Origin: Pseudomonas sp.
Lineage (GTDB): Bacteria; Pseudomonadota; Gammaproteobacteria; Pseudomonadales; Pseudomonadaceae
Reading direction: 5' to 3'
DNA length: 7,850 nt
Assembly: GCA_003525045.1 (NCBI GenBank)
Contig: DQGF01000222.1
Span: 6,501 to 14,350, forward strand
Shown: one piece after another, positions 1-6,939 of the stretch
Numbering within the stretch: position 1 is the stretch's first letter
Layout of the letters: the number at the start of each line of letters is the position of its first letter
Notes under the pieces: generated by a model
The model's database searches: none
What the model saw: the letters and a program-made list of their open reading frames with translations, nothing else
What the model was told of the DNA's origin: nothing
Translations under genes and position numbers: made by a program

Positions 1-1382
1 CTGATGGACAAGGCGTTGCGCAATTGCTTTTCAGCCATCGGCCCCAGCAGCATGCCTACGATCACCGGGGCCACGGGGAAGTCGAAGCGACGCATCAGGA
101 CCCCGCCCCAACCGATCGCCAACATCAGCAACAAATCGAAGGAAGAGTGACGCATGCCGTACACACCAATGGTGGCAAACACCAGAATGCCGGCGTTCAG
201 GTACGGCCGGGGGATCTGCAACAGCTTCACCCAGAGGCCCACCAGCGGCAGGTTCAACACCAGCAGTATGACGTTGCCGATGTACAGCGAGGCCACCAGG
301 GTCCAGACCAGGTCCCCCGAGGTCTCGAAGAGCATCGGTCCCGGTTGCAGGTTGTAGTTCTGGAACGCGGCCAACAGTATCGCCGCGGTGGCGGAGGTGG
401 GTATGCCGAGCGTCAGCAGCGGCACCAGAGAACCGGTCGCGCTCGCGTTGTTCGCGGCTTCGGGGCCGGCGACGCCTTCGATGGCGCCTTCGCCTTTGCT
501 GGCGGCAAATTCTTTCGGGTATTTGCTGAGTTTGCGTTCGGTCGAATAGGACAGAAAGGTCGGGATCTCAGCGCCACCGGCAGGGATCGAGCCGAAGGGA
601 AAACCGATCAGCGTTCCCCGCAGCCAGGCGGGAACCGAGCGCTTCCAGTCGGAGCGCGTCATCCACAACGAGGTCAAGCGGTGCCGGCGGACTGACTCTT
701 CTTTTTGATAGAGCAGGCTGTACAAGGCCTCCCCCACGGCAAACAACCCGACAGCCACCAGCACCACCTCGATGCCATCCACCAACTCGGGGACGCCCAA
801 GGTGTACCGGGCGATACCCGAGGTCGAGTCGAGGCCGATCAAGCCCACGGTCAGGCCGATCCCCAATGAGGCGAAGCCTCGCAGCATCGAAGCCCCCAGC
901 ACCGCAGACACTGTGGTGAAGGACAGCACCAGAATCGCGAAATACTCCGCAGGACCAAACTTGAGCGCGAGTTTGGCCACAATGGGGGCAAACAGGGTCA
1001 GCAGTATCGTCGCGATGGTGCCGGCCACAAACGACCCTATCGCCGCCGTTGCCAGGGCCGGTCCGGCCCGACCGTTGCGGGCCATGAGATTGCCTTCCAG
1101 GGCCGTGACCATGGAAGACGATTCACCCGGGGTATTGAGCAGAATGGAGGTGGTCGAGCCGCCGAACTGAGCGCCGTAATAGATACCGGCAAACATGATC
1201 AAGGCCCCGGTGGGATCGACCTTGGCGGTGATCGGTAACAGCAACGCAACGGTCAGTGCCGGCCCGATTCCCGGCAAGACACCAATCGCAGTGCCCAACA
1301 AACAGCCGATAAACCCCCACATCAAGTTCATCGGCGTCAGAGCCGAGGAAAACCCCATCGCCAGGCTTGCGAGAATGTCCAC
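1..1382 (-). CDS. tctA: TctA, large permease subunit of a tripartite tricarboxylate transporter (C-terminus cut by window edge)
   Basis: This is the large inner-membrane subunit of a TTT-family secondary transporter, which moves a carboxylate delivered by TctC using an ion gradient. The frame is open without a stop for 460 codons to the window edge. The family is usually about 500 residues, so roughly the last 40 are missing. Visible TctA hallmarks are [10 protein letters not shown] at about residues 34-43, the [21 protein letters not shown] region at about 67-87 and [14 protein letters not shown] in the second half, with long hydrophobic segments throughout. The start is a GTG preceded, 9 nt away, by AAGGAG; no ATG lies closer to the ribosome site, and the next in-frame ATG would remove the first eight residues. 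It begins 24 nt after the tctB stop, so it is the third gene of tctCBA. The family call is very secure. The substrate (citrate, another tricarboxylate, or an unrelated acid) cannot be read from the sequence. Confidence 0.96.
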   Translation of the reverse strand, partial: MDILASLAMGFSSALTPMNLMWGFIGCLLGTAIGVLPGIGPALTVALLLPITAKVDPTGALIMFAGIYYGAQFGGSTTSILLNTPGESSSMVTALEGNLMARNGRAGPALATAAIGSFVAGTIATILLTLFAPIVAKLALKFGPAEYFAILVLSFTTVSAVLGASMLRGFASLGIGLTVGLIGLDSTSGIARYTLGVPELVDGIEVVLVAVGLFAVGEALYSLLYQKEESVRRHRLTSLWMTRSDWKRSVPAWLRGTLIGFPFGSIPAGGAEIPTFLSYSTERKLSKYPKEFAASKGEGAIEGVAGPEAANNASATGSLVPLLTLGIPTSATAAILLAAFQNYNLQPGPMLFETSGDLVWTLVASLYIGNVILLVLNLPLVGLWVKLLQIPRPYLNAGILVFATIGVYGMRHSSFDLLLMLAIGWGGVLMRRFDFPVAPVIVGMLLGPMAEKQLRNALSI

Positions 1383-1391
1383 CGTATCGAT

Positions 1392-1397
1392 CTCCTT
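1392..1397 (-). promoter_or_regulatory. Ribosome binding site of tctA that fixes its GTG start
   Basis: On the minus strand AAGGAG stands 9 nt upstream of the GTG at 1382-1380, inside the 24-nt gap after the tctB stop. This is the strongest Shine-Dalgarno match near the start of the TctA frame and is the reason for choosing GTG over the internal ATG eight codons later. Confidence 0.75.
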
Positions 1398-1406
1398 CGG
1401 CCCGGT

Positions 1407-1901
1407 TCAGATCCAGGCGTTGACGAGGGGCGGAAGGGAAACCCCTAGCCCGGCATTGAACAGCCAGTAAATCGGCAGGGCCAGGGCAATGCCGATGGCG
1501 AGATCGCGCACCGGACGGCGGCTGCCAAAACCCCGTGCCGAACAGGCAAACAACAACGCGGCCGCCAATACGAACCCGATGAGGTTGATGAGCAAGGCCA
1601 CTCCCAGAAGACCCGCAGTCACCCAGGCCGCACCGGCTATTCCGCCGGGTACGACGCCAGCCGTCCCGTCGTTGTCATCGGCCAGTTCGCGAAAGCCACC
1701 CGTGACTGCTTGATAGCTCAGCAACAGGCCCACGGCGCCGAGGAATACCGCCACGGCATAGGGATAGACGTACGCACTGAGGATGACGAACCCCATCTCG
1801 GGGGGAAACCGATACGCACCGAACGCCAGCACTGCGCTGATGGCAATCACACCGATGCCAACCGCCAGTTGCGCCGGCACTATCGTGCGAGGCTGAGTCA
1901 T
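1407..1901 (-). CDS. tctB: TctB, small membrane subunit of the tripartite tricarboxylate transporter
   Basis: This 164-residue protein is the small integral-membrane partner of TctA. It is poorly conserved in sequence but typical in size and topology. Four hydrophobic segments are visible, at about residues 11-30, 42-63, 92-120 and 132-150, with a polar, acidic loop (ELADDNDG) between the second and third and a basic stretch (ARGFGSRRPVRD) before the fourth. The ATG overlaps the tctC stop as ATGA, a sign of translational coupling, and the stop lies 24 nt before tctA. The assignment rests on topology, length and position between tctC and tctA more than on motifs; this arrangement is diagnostic for TTT operons. 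Its detailed role in transport is not established from the sequence. Confidence 0.93.
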   Translation of the reverse strand: MTQPRTIVPAQLAVGIGVIAISAVLAFGAYRFPPEMGFVILSAYVYPYAVAVFLGAVGLLLSYQAVTGGFRELADDNDGTAGVVPGGIAGAAWVTAGLLGVALLINLIGFVLAAALLFACSARGFGSRRPVRDLAIGIALALPIYWLFNAGLGVSLPPLVNAWI

Positions 1902-2869
1902 TTCGCAACCAGCCCGACCTCGACCAGCATCGCACGCAGCCGCACGTGCTCTTCGTCGACGAATTTGCCGAACTCATCGCCGGTCAGGACGTTGGGTGAC
2001 CATTTGTTAATTTCGATATTTTCTTTCCAGACTTTACTGTTGGTAGCGGCCACGACGGCGTCGGTCACTTCTTTGCGCTGCTCTGGCGTGAGGCCTGCGG
2101 CGCCGTAAACGCCACGCCAGTTGCCGATCGTCACGTCATAGCCACTCTCTTTGAGCGTCGGCGCATCGATGCCGGCGACACGCTCGGGCGCGCCGATGGC
2201 GAGTACACGGAACTGGCCGTTTCTGATGTATTGGCCAAGTTCGGCATAGCCACCGGTGATCACCTTGATCTGGCCACCCAATGCCTGGGCTACGACTTCA
2301 CCGCCACCGGCAAAGGCGACGTAATTCACCTTGTTGACCGGTACCCCCATTTTGCCGGCCAGCTCGGCAATGCCGATGTGATCGATCGAACCCTTGGAAC
2401 CACCGCCCCAGGAGATACTGGTCGGCTTGTCTTTAAAGGCTTTGAGCAAGTCCTCCAGGGTCTTGAATTCGGACTCCTTGCGTACCGCGAGCACATTGTA
2501 TTCAGTGAACAGCCGGGCGATCGGTGTCACGTCCTTCAAGGTAATTTGCGGCTTGTTCTGTTCAATGGCAGTGACCATGATCGCGCCGACGACCAGTAGC
2601 GCATTCGGGTCGCCTTTGGTGCTGTTGGCGAATTGCGCCAGCCCCAGGGTTCCCCCTGCCCCGCCCTTGTTTTCAAAGGTGGCGGTGTTCGCCGTTTTGG
2701 CTTCGATCAAGGCCTTGCCCAGAACCCGTGCGGTCTGGTCATAACCGCCCCCCACCGAGCCTGGGGCCATGAACTTGACGGTGTCCAGTGCAAAGGCCGG
2801 TGTCGCGAGCGCGGCAGCGGTAATCCCTGCGGCAATGTAGCGATTGAATCGACGGAACAAAGCGGACAT
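1898..2869 (-). CDS. tctC: TctC, periplasmic tricarboxylate-binding receptor (Bug/TctC family)
   Basis: This is a periplasmic solute-binding protein (PF03401-type) that captures a carboxylate and hands it to TctA/TctB. From the chosen ATG it has 323 residues, normal for the family. An N-terminal signal peptide is visible: basic MSALFRRFNR, a hydrophobic core, and cleavage probably after ATPAFA at about residue 27. Family motifs follow: APGSVGGGYDQTAR at about 35-48, ENKGGAGGTLGLAQF shortly after, then WGGGSKGSIDHI and GGGEVVAQALGGQI. The reading frame stays open upstream to an ATG at 2989, but the ATG at 2869 is preferred. It has GGGAG 7 nt upstream and starts directly at the signal peptide, whereas the extra 40 residues are polar and unlike an export signal. 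It is the first gene of tctCBA and its stop overlaps the tctB start by 4 nt. The ligand is uncertain, since TctC-like receptors bind many different organic acids. Confidence 0.95.
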   Translation of the reverse strand: MSALFRRFNRYIAAGITAAALATPAFALDTVKFMAPGSVGGGYDQTARVLGKALIEAKTANTATFENKGGAGGTLGLAQFANSTKGDPNALLVVGAIMVTAIEQNKPQITLKDVTPIARLFTEYNVLAVRKESEFKTLEDLLKAFKDKPTSISWGGGSKGSIDHIGIAELAGKMGVPVNKVNYVAFAGGGEVVAQALGGQIKVITGGYAELGQYIRNGQFRVLAIGAPERVAGIDAPTLKESGYDVTIGNWRGVYGAAGLTPEQRKEVTDAVVAATNSKVWKENIEINKWSPNVLTGDEFGKFVDEEHVRLRAMLVEVGLVAK

Positions 2870-2893
2870 GAGTTGTCTCCCGAATGCATTGTT

Positions 2894-2899
2894 TTTATA
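2894..2899 (-). promoter_or_regulatory. Possible -10 element of the tctCBA promoter
   Basis: TATAAA on the minus strand lies 24 nt before the tctC ATG, which would give a leader of roughly 18 nt containing the GGGAG ribosome site. No good -35 hexamer is found 16-18 nt upstream, so if this is a promoter it probably depends on an activator. Confidence 0.35.
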
Positions 2900-2919
2900 G
2901 TTGCCGGCTGGACGTCGAT

Positions 2920-2935
2920 CAGGGAGCAGTCCCTG
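2920..2935. promoter_or_regulatory. Inverted repeat CAGGGA-N4-TCCCTG upstream of tctC, candidate operator
   Basis: This is a perfect 6-bp inverted repeat with a 4-base spacer. Its centre lies about 40 bp upstream of the start point implied by the TATAAA box, overlapping where a -35 element would be. That position suits a transcription activator site. No regulator for it is encoded in the window. As an RNA hairpin it would be short and is followed by no run of T on either strand, so a terminator is unlikely. Confidence 0.35.
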
Positions 2936-3092
2936 TTCAATGAAGCTTGGCCTGCGGATAAGCGTAGGCCATGCTCGGGACGACGGCATACAACGATGAA
3001 TCGCTGCGAAAGGGAGCGCCTTTTCCAGTCATCGACACTCGCTATCGTCGTGCGATGATTGAACCGGACCCATTCACCAGGAAGGCGAATAC

Positions 3093-4301
3093 ATGGCCAA
3101 CGCCCGTGCCGATGACCGCAGCAGTGCGTGGTCGGTGTTTCTGATCTTCTTGCGCCTCGGGCTGACCTCCTTCGGCGGCCCCATTGCGCACCTTGGCTAC
3201 TTCCGCGATGAGTTCGTCACGCGACGGCGCTGGTTGAGCGAAGGCAGCTACGCGGATCTGGTGGCGCTCTGCCAATTCCTGCCGGGGCCGGCAAGCAGTC
3301 AGGTCGGCATCGCACTGGGCATGTTCCGGGCAGGATACGGCGGGGCGCTGGCGGCCTGGGCCGGCTTTACCCTGCCTTCGGCCATTGCCCTGATCCTGTT
3401 TGCCCTGGGCATTGCCCATGACGGCATGGTTATCTCGCCCGGCGCACTGCACGGGCTCAAAGTGGTGGCCGTCGCAGTCGTCGCGCAAGCGGTGTGGGGC
3501 ATGGCACGAAATCTGTGCACGAACGTGCTGCGAGTCACCTTCATGGCGATGGCGGCTTGCGTCGCCCTGCTCGGACCGTCCGCCTGGGGACAGGTCGGCG
3601 TGATTGCCGCCGCGGCCGTTGCCGGCCTCCTGCTGTTCAAGCCCGGGCAAAGTGCCGGGCACGATCCACTGCCGATCACGATCAGCCGCCGGGCAGGAGC
3701 GATCTGGCTCGGGTTGTTCCTGGCATTGCTGGTCGGGCTGCCCTTGTTGAATCAACTGTTGGCCAATCAAAGCGTGGCGATGGTGGATGCGTTCTACCGG
3801 GCCGGATCGCTGGTATTCGGGGGTGGCCACGTTGTACTGCCCCTGCTGCAAGCCGAGGTGGTGCCCTCCGGCTGGGTGGGCAATGATGCCTTCCTCGCCG
3901 GGTATGGCGCCGCGCAGGCCGTTCCCGGTCCCTTGTTCACCTTCGCCGCTTTCCTCGGTGCGTCGATGAACCTCGCCCCTTCGGGCTGGATCGGCGGCCT
4001 GATCTGCCTGGTGGCGATCTTCACGCCGTCCTTTCTGTTGATCATGGGCGCCTTGCCTTTTTGGGAGCGTTTGCGTCGCAGTTCACGCACCCAGGCCGCA
4101 CTGGCCGGGGTGAACGCCGCGGTGGTCGGCCTGTTGTTGGCCGCGCTGTATCAGCCGGTCTGGACCAGTGCCATTTTCCAGGCGCAAGACTTCGCCCTGG
4201 CACTGGTCGCCCTGGTGGCGCTGATGTTCTGGAAACTCCCACCCTGGCTGGTGGTTGTCGGTTGCGGGGTCGCGGGGTGGCTGTTGAGTGTCTTGTTCTG
4301 A
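3093..4301 (+). CDS. chrA: ChrA-type chromate transporter (long, two-domain CHR family)
   Basis: This 402-residue inner-membrane protein has the length and internal duplication of long-chain CHR transporters, whose characterised members export chromate. The first domain has FLRLGLTSFGGPIAHLGYF at about residues 18-36, FRDEFVTRRRWL at 37-48 and CQFLPGPASSQVGIALG at 60-76. The second repeats the pattern with SLVFGGGHVVLPLL at 239-252 and GYGAAQAVPGPLFTFAAFLGA at 270-290. The paired FGGP/FGGGH and PGP motifs are family signatures. About ten hydrophobic segments are present, with a polar linker at about 184-200 between the domains. The ATG has AGGAAGG upstream at suitable distance. It is transcribed away from tctCBA and no chrB or other regulator is adjacent. 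The family is certain; chromate as the physiological substrate is an inference, as many bacterial homologues are untested. Confidence 0.94.
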   Translation: MANARADDRSSAWSVFLIFLRLGLTSFGGPIAHLGYFRDEFVTRRRWLSEGSYADLVALCQFLPGPASSQVGIALGMFRAGYGGALAAWAGFTLPSAIALILFALGIAHDGMVISPGALHGLKVVAVAVVAQAVWGMARNLCTNVLRVTFMAMAACVALLGPSAWGQVGVIAAAAVAGLLLFKPGQSAGHDPLPITISRRAGAIWLGLFLALLVGLPLLNQLLANQSVAMVDAFYRAGSLVFGGGHVVLPLLQAEVVPSGWVGNDAFLAGYGAAQAVPGPLFTFAAFLGASMNLAPSGWIGGLICLVAIFTPSFLLIMGALPFWERLRRSSRTQAALAGVNAAVVGLLLAALYQPVWTSAIFQAQDFALALVALVALMFWKLPPWLVVVGCGVAGWLLSVLF

Positions 4302-4328
4302 GGGAGGTCGCGCCGAAGGCAATATTCA

Positions 4329-5417
4329 TCAGGTATTGGTCTTCAATTTGGTCCACAGACGAGTGCTCAACCGTGCAATGGCAGCAGGCAGTTCCTCAAC
4401 GGTAAACAACTTGTCCAGCACACTGCTCGGCGGGTAGATGGCCAGGTCCTGCTTCACGGCGGGAACCACATATTGATCCGCCGCCAGGTTGGGGTTGGCG
4501 TAGTGGATGCTGTTGCTGATATTGGCAATGACCTGAGGCGTCAGCAGGTAATTCATGTAGGCGTAGCCATTCTTCTCGTGCGGTGCGCTCTTGGGCATGA
4601 CCACCATGTCGAACCACAACGTCGATCCTTCGTCAGGAATCGAATAGGCGATGTCGATGCCGTTGTTGGCTTCCTTGGCGCTGGCCGCCGCCTGCACCAC
4701 GTCGCCATTGAAACCGATCACCGCGCAGACGTTGCCGTTCGCCAGATCGCTGATGTACTTGGAGGCGTGGAAATACTGCACGTAGGGTCTGATTTTAAGC
4801 AGGGCCTGCTCGGCTTTTTTATAGTCCGCAGGTTCGTGACTATGGGGCGGCAGGCCCAGGTAATTGAGGGTGATCGGCAGGATCTGCGTGGGGTTATCGA
4901 TAATCGCCACGCCGCACTGACTCAGCTTCTTGATAGTGTTTTCATCAAAAAACAGACTCCAGGATCGGGTGACATCGGTGTTGCCGAAGATCGCCTTGAT
5001 CTTCTCGACGTTGTAACCGATACCCGCGGTGCCCCACATGTAGGGGTAGCCATACTGGTTGCCCGGATCATTGACCTCGAGTTTTTTCATCAGTGCCGGG
5101 TCAAGGTTTTTCCAGTTGGGCAACTGGCTTTTATCGAGCTTCTGAACCGCGCCGGCCTTGATCAATCGGGAGAGGAAATGGTTTGAAGGGCTCACCACGT
5201 CATAACCGGTGTTGCCGGTCATCAACTTCGATTCCAGCACTTCGTTGCTGTCGTGAATGTCGTAAGTGGCTTTGATCCCCGTTTCCCGGGTGAACGTGCT
5301 CAGGCTGTCGTCGGCGATGTAGCCGTTCCAGTTGGAAATATTGACGACTTCGTCGGCGTGGCTGGCTGCCGACAACGTCGTCAGCACCACCATCAGGGAA
5401 ATATTGTTGATGCGCAT
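4329..5417 (-). CDS. PotF/SpuD-like periplasmic polyamine-binding protein, orphan, with altered pocket
   Basis: This 362-residue protein is a polyamine-type ABC solute-binding protein acting in the periplasm. It starts with a signal peptide (MRINNISLMVVLTTLSAASHA, cleavage after residue 21). Family blocks are NWNGYIADDSLSTFTRETGI (29-48), DSNEVLESKLMTG (56-68), LPNWKNLDP (99-107), PYMWGTAGIGYN (125-136), YISDLANGNVCAVIGFNGDV (221-240) and a C-terminal RLWTKLK. Aligned by eye to E. coli PotF, Trp30, Ser78, Asp239, Asp270 and Tyr306 match ligand-contacting residues, but Gln178, Phe236 and Trp268 replace Glu185, Trp244 and Phe276. The ATG at 5417 is preferred to a TTG two codons earlier because AGGTG stands 7 nt before the ATG. 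It follows the oxidoreductase gene after 54 nt, probably in one operon, and no permease or ATPase genes are present. It is an amine-binding protein; its exact ligand is unknown. Confidence 0.93.
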   Translation of the reverse strand: MRINNISLMVVLTTLSAASHADEVVNISNWNGYIADDSLSTFTRETGIKATYDIHDSNEVLESKLMTGNTGYDVVSPSNHFLSRLIKAGAVQKLDKSQLPNWKNLDPALMKKLEVNDPGNQYGYPYMWGTAGIGYNVEKIKAIFGNTDVTRSWSLFFDENTIKKLSQCGVAIIDNPTQILPITLNYLGLPPHSHEPADYKKAEQALLKIRPYVQYFHASKYISDLANGNVCAVIGFNGDVVQAAASAKEANNGIDIAYSIPDEGSTLWFDMVVMPKSAPHEKNGYAYMNYLLTPQVIANISNSIHYANPNLAADQYVVPAVKQDLAIYPPSSVLDKLFTVEELPAAIARLSTRLWTKLKTNT

Positions 5418-5471
5418 GTTCAATCACCTGGTTGTTGATGAGCTTTTTTTGTTTTCTGAATACCGGGTTTT

Positions 5472-6773
5472 CTAGACTTCTGTTCTGGCCCTGACCGCCT
5501 CCACGCGCATTCGCAGCATGGCACCGATGTCGAGCAAGGGTCGCGGCGGCAGCCAGCCCGGCTGAGCCCTGTGCATGACCGACGTCAGGATCGGCGAGCT
5601 GGCACCCGATGCCAGTTCGGCGAGCAAGCGTCCCCACAGGGTGCCGCGCGCGACGCCCGAACCGTTGCAACCGGCCACGGCAAAAACCCCCTCTTCGACC
5701 TTGGCAAAGTAAGGCTGGCCAGAGCGTGAGGCGCTCAAGTGCCCGGTCCAGGTGTATTGGATGTCCTGCTCGTTCAGCCACGGAAAACGTCGCTGCAAGC
5801 CGAGCACATGGTGTTTTCGACGCTGCACAAGTTCACTGTTGGACAGGTCCCGGGAACGGTATTCCGCCGTGTTGCGGATCATCACCCGACGGTCCGGAGT
5901 CAGACGCACGGTCGCACCGAGTGGCCGGGTCGAGAGCACGCCCCAAGGCGCGACTTTGCCAATCGCGCTGAACTCCTCGTCACTGAGCGGCCGCGTCAGG
6001 CTGGCACTGAGTTCCATCGGGAAGGTGCCGCTGTCCTCGATCCCGGCGCGGGGGATGAAAGCGTTCAGGCAGACGAGCACCTGCGTGGCTTCGATGCTGG
6101 CGTTGATAGCATTGGCGCGAAGGCGACCGTTGCGCAAACGCTCCAGGCCGGTGATATCGGTATTTTCGTAGAGGGTAACCCTCTCCGGCAGCGTATCCAG
6201 CAGGCCCCTCACATACTTCGCCGGTTGCAGCAATGCGTTGCCATTGCCGCACCAGATCGCGGCTTGGTAATGCTGGGTTCCGAGTTTGTTGCTCAGCGCT
6301 TCACCTTGCAGAAACTGAGCAGAAGCGCCGACCGCTTGGAGTGTTTGCAGCTTGGCCTCGACATGGGTCAGTTTGCCCGGATCGCTGACGGCGAAGTAAT
6401 AACCGGAATCGCGGAAATCGCACTCGATGCCATGAAGAACAATGCGCTGGCGCACTGCCTCGCTGGCCACCCGTGAAATCTCGGTATCCACTGCAAAATC
6501 AGCAAAACCCCGATGGCCGATCAGCTCGTCATCGGTCGGGTGTTCATGCCCCACCACGAAGCCTGAATTGCGCGCCGAAGCCCCCTGCGCTGCTCGCTGC
6601 CGGTCGACCACCACAATGCGTGCCTGGGGGTGCATTTCTGCCAGCGTATGAGCGGCACACAGGCCGGTGATGCCGGCACCGACTATCAGCCAGTCAGTCT
6701 TTTGCGTGCCGCTCAGGCGAGCGCGTGCAGGAGAGTTTCCAACTTGCGCAATCCAGCCCCATTCATTTTCCAT
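5472..6773 (-). CDS. FAD-dependent oxidoreductase of the DAO family, PuuB-like amine oxidase
   Basis: This 433-residue cytoplasmic flavoenzyme (no signal peptide) probably oxidises a C-N bond in an amine or amino acid. The N-terminal dinucleotide fold has VGAGITGL at about 31-38, an acidic strand end at Asp57 (VVVD) and the FAD-contacting block GASARNSGFV at 64-73. The second half has YTWTGHLSASRSGQPYF at about 340-356 and VAGCNGSGVARGTLWGRLLAEL near 366-387, matching the layout of gamma-glutamylputrescine oxidase PuuB and related COG0665 proteins. Where PuuB has GYSGHGV this protein has GCNGSGV. The length is normal and the frame intact. The ATG has a GAGGTG ribosome site close upstream (AGGTG 4 nt from the ATG). 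It is the first gene of a likely two-gene operon with the polyamine-binding protein and diverges from a LysR regulator. The substrate is not known; sarcosine-, glycine- or diamine-derived substrates are all possible in this superfamily. Confidence 0.9.
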   Translation of the reverse strand: MENEWGWIAQVGNSPARARLSGTQKTDWLIVGAGITGLCAAHTLAEMHPQARIVVVDRQRAAQGASARNSGFVVGHEHPTDDELIGHRGFADFAVDTEISRVASEAVRQRIVLHGIECDFRDSGYYFAVSDPGKLTHVEAKLQTLQAVGASAQFLQGEALSNKLGTQHYQAAIWCGNGNALLQPAKYVRGLLDTLPERVTLYENTDITGLERLRNGRLRANAINASIEATQVLVCLNAFIPRAGIEDSGTFPMELSASLTRPLSDEEFSAIGKVAPWGVLSTRPLGATVRLTPDRRVMIRNTAEYRSRDLSNSELVQRRKHHVLGLQRRFPWLNEQDIQYTWTGHLSASRSGQPYFAKVEEGVFAVAGCNGSGVARGTLWGRLLAELASGASSPILTSVMHRAQPGWLPPRPLLDIGAMLRMRVEAVRARTEV

Positions 6774-6851
6774 GCGTCACCTCATTCGACTATCGTTCTG
6801 CGAGCCGTCTCTGTTCAAAGCAGAACCTCATGCAACAATCGCATCAGTGGT

Positions 6852-6879
6852 TTGAGATGACGGTAGCTAGAGCTAGAAT
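6852..6879 (+). promoter_or_regulatory. Sigma-70-type promoter candidate for the LysR gene
   Basis: TTGAGA (6852-6857) and TAGAAT (6874-6879) are separated by 16 bp, each matching the consensus at five of six positions. The implied start near 6886 gives a leader of about 54 nt. The TAGCT-AG-AGCTA inverted repeat lies between and overlaps the -10 box, where binding of the regulator could repress its own gene. No strong ribosome site precedes the ATG at 6940. Confidence 0.5.
6864..6875. repeat. Short inverted repeat TAGCT-AG-AGCTA, possible operator
   Basis: A 5-bp inverted repeat with a 2-base centre sits inside the LysR promoter candidate. It contains a CTAG tetramer, and a second CTAG follows at 6873-6876; this tetramer is generally scarce in bacterial genomes. 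Its link to LysR binding is only inferred from position. Confidence 0.3.
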
Positions 6880-6939
6880 CTATAAGGCCTTCGCCAATAC
6901 AACCAACGTTATAAAATCATCGAGCCATTCAGAAAACGC

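Larger units (their letters stand above)
6774..6939. promoter_or_regulatory. Divergent control region between the oxidoreductase operon and the LysR gene
   Basis: This 166-bp region is more AT-rich than its neighbours and must hold the promoters of both divergent transcripts, the usual arrangement for a LysR regulator and its target. On the minus strand TTGAAC-N18-GATAGT (6814 down to 6785) is a weak promoter candidate close to the oxidoreductase start. Small palindromes at 6864-6875 (TAGCT-AG-AGCTA) and 6884-6891 (AAGGCCTT) are possible operator parts. No coding frame is supported here. Confidence 0.6.

Noticed and set aside
24..695. 223-codon plus-strand open frame opposite tctA
   Set aside because: It is a low-complexity shadow rich in Gln, His, Arg and Gly; its codons lie exactly opposite the TctA codons.
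2881..2912. Sigma-54 promoter upstream of tctC (GGCA and TGCA elements)
   Set aside because: The GG and GC dinucleotides are 16 bp apart rather than the required 10.
2870..2989. Forty-residue upstream extension of TctC to an ATG at 2989
   Set aside because: The extra residues are polar and would hide the signal peptide. The ATG at 2869 has a good ribosome site and sits exactly at the signal peptide start.
3042..3851. 269-codon minus-strand open frame opposite chrA
   Set aside because: Its composition is rich in Gln, Arg, His and Gly with no recognisable domain, as expected for the antisense of a GC-rich gene. The chrA frame has clear family motifs.
4473..5186. 237-codon plus-strand open frame opposite the polyamine-binding protein
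   Set aside because: It is a shadow frame with no domain; the minus-strand gene is conserved over its whole length.
5418..5423. TTG start two codons upstream for the polyamine-binding protein
   Set aside because: It lies only 1 nt after the AGGTG ribosome site, while the ATG at 5417 has the proper 7-nt spacing.
5418..5471. Separate promoter or terminator between the oxidoreductase and the binding protein (run of seven A on the coding strand)
   Set aside because: There is no stem-loop and no convincing -35/-10 pair in the 54-bp gap; a single operon is simpler.
5739..6476. 245-codon plus-strand open frame opposite the oxidoreductase
   Set aside because: It shows no family motifs and is fully covered by an intact, recognisable gene on the other strand.
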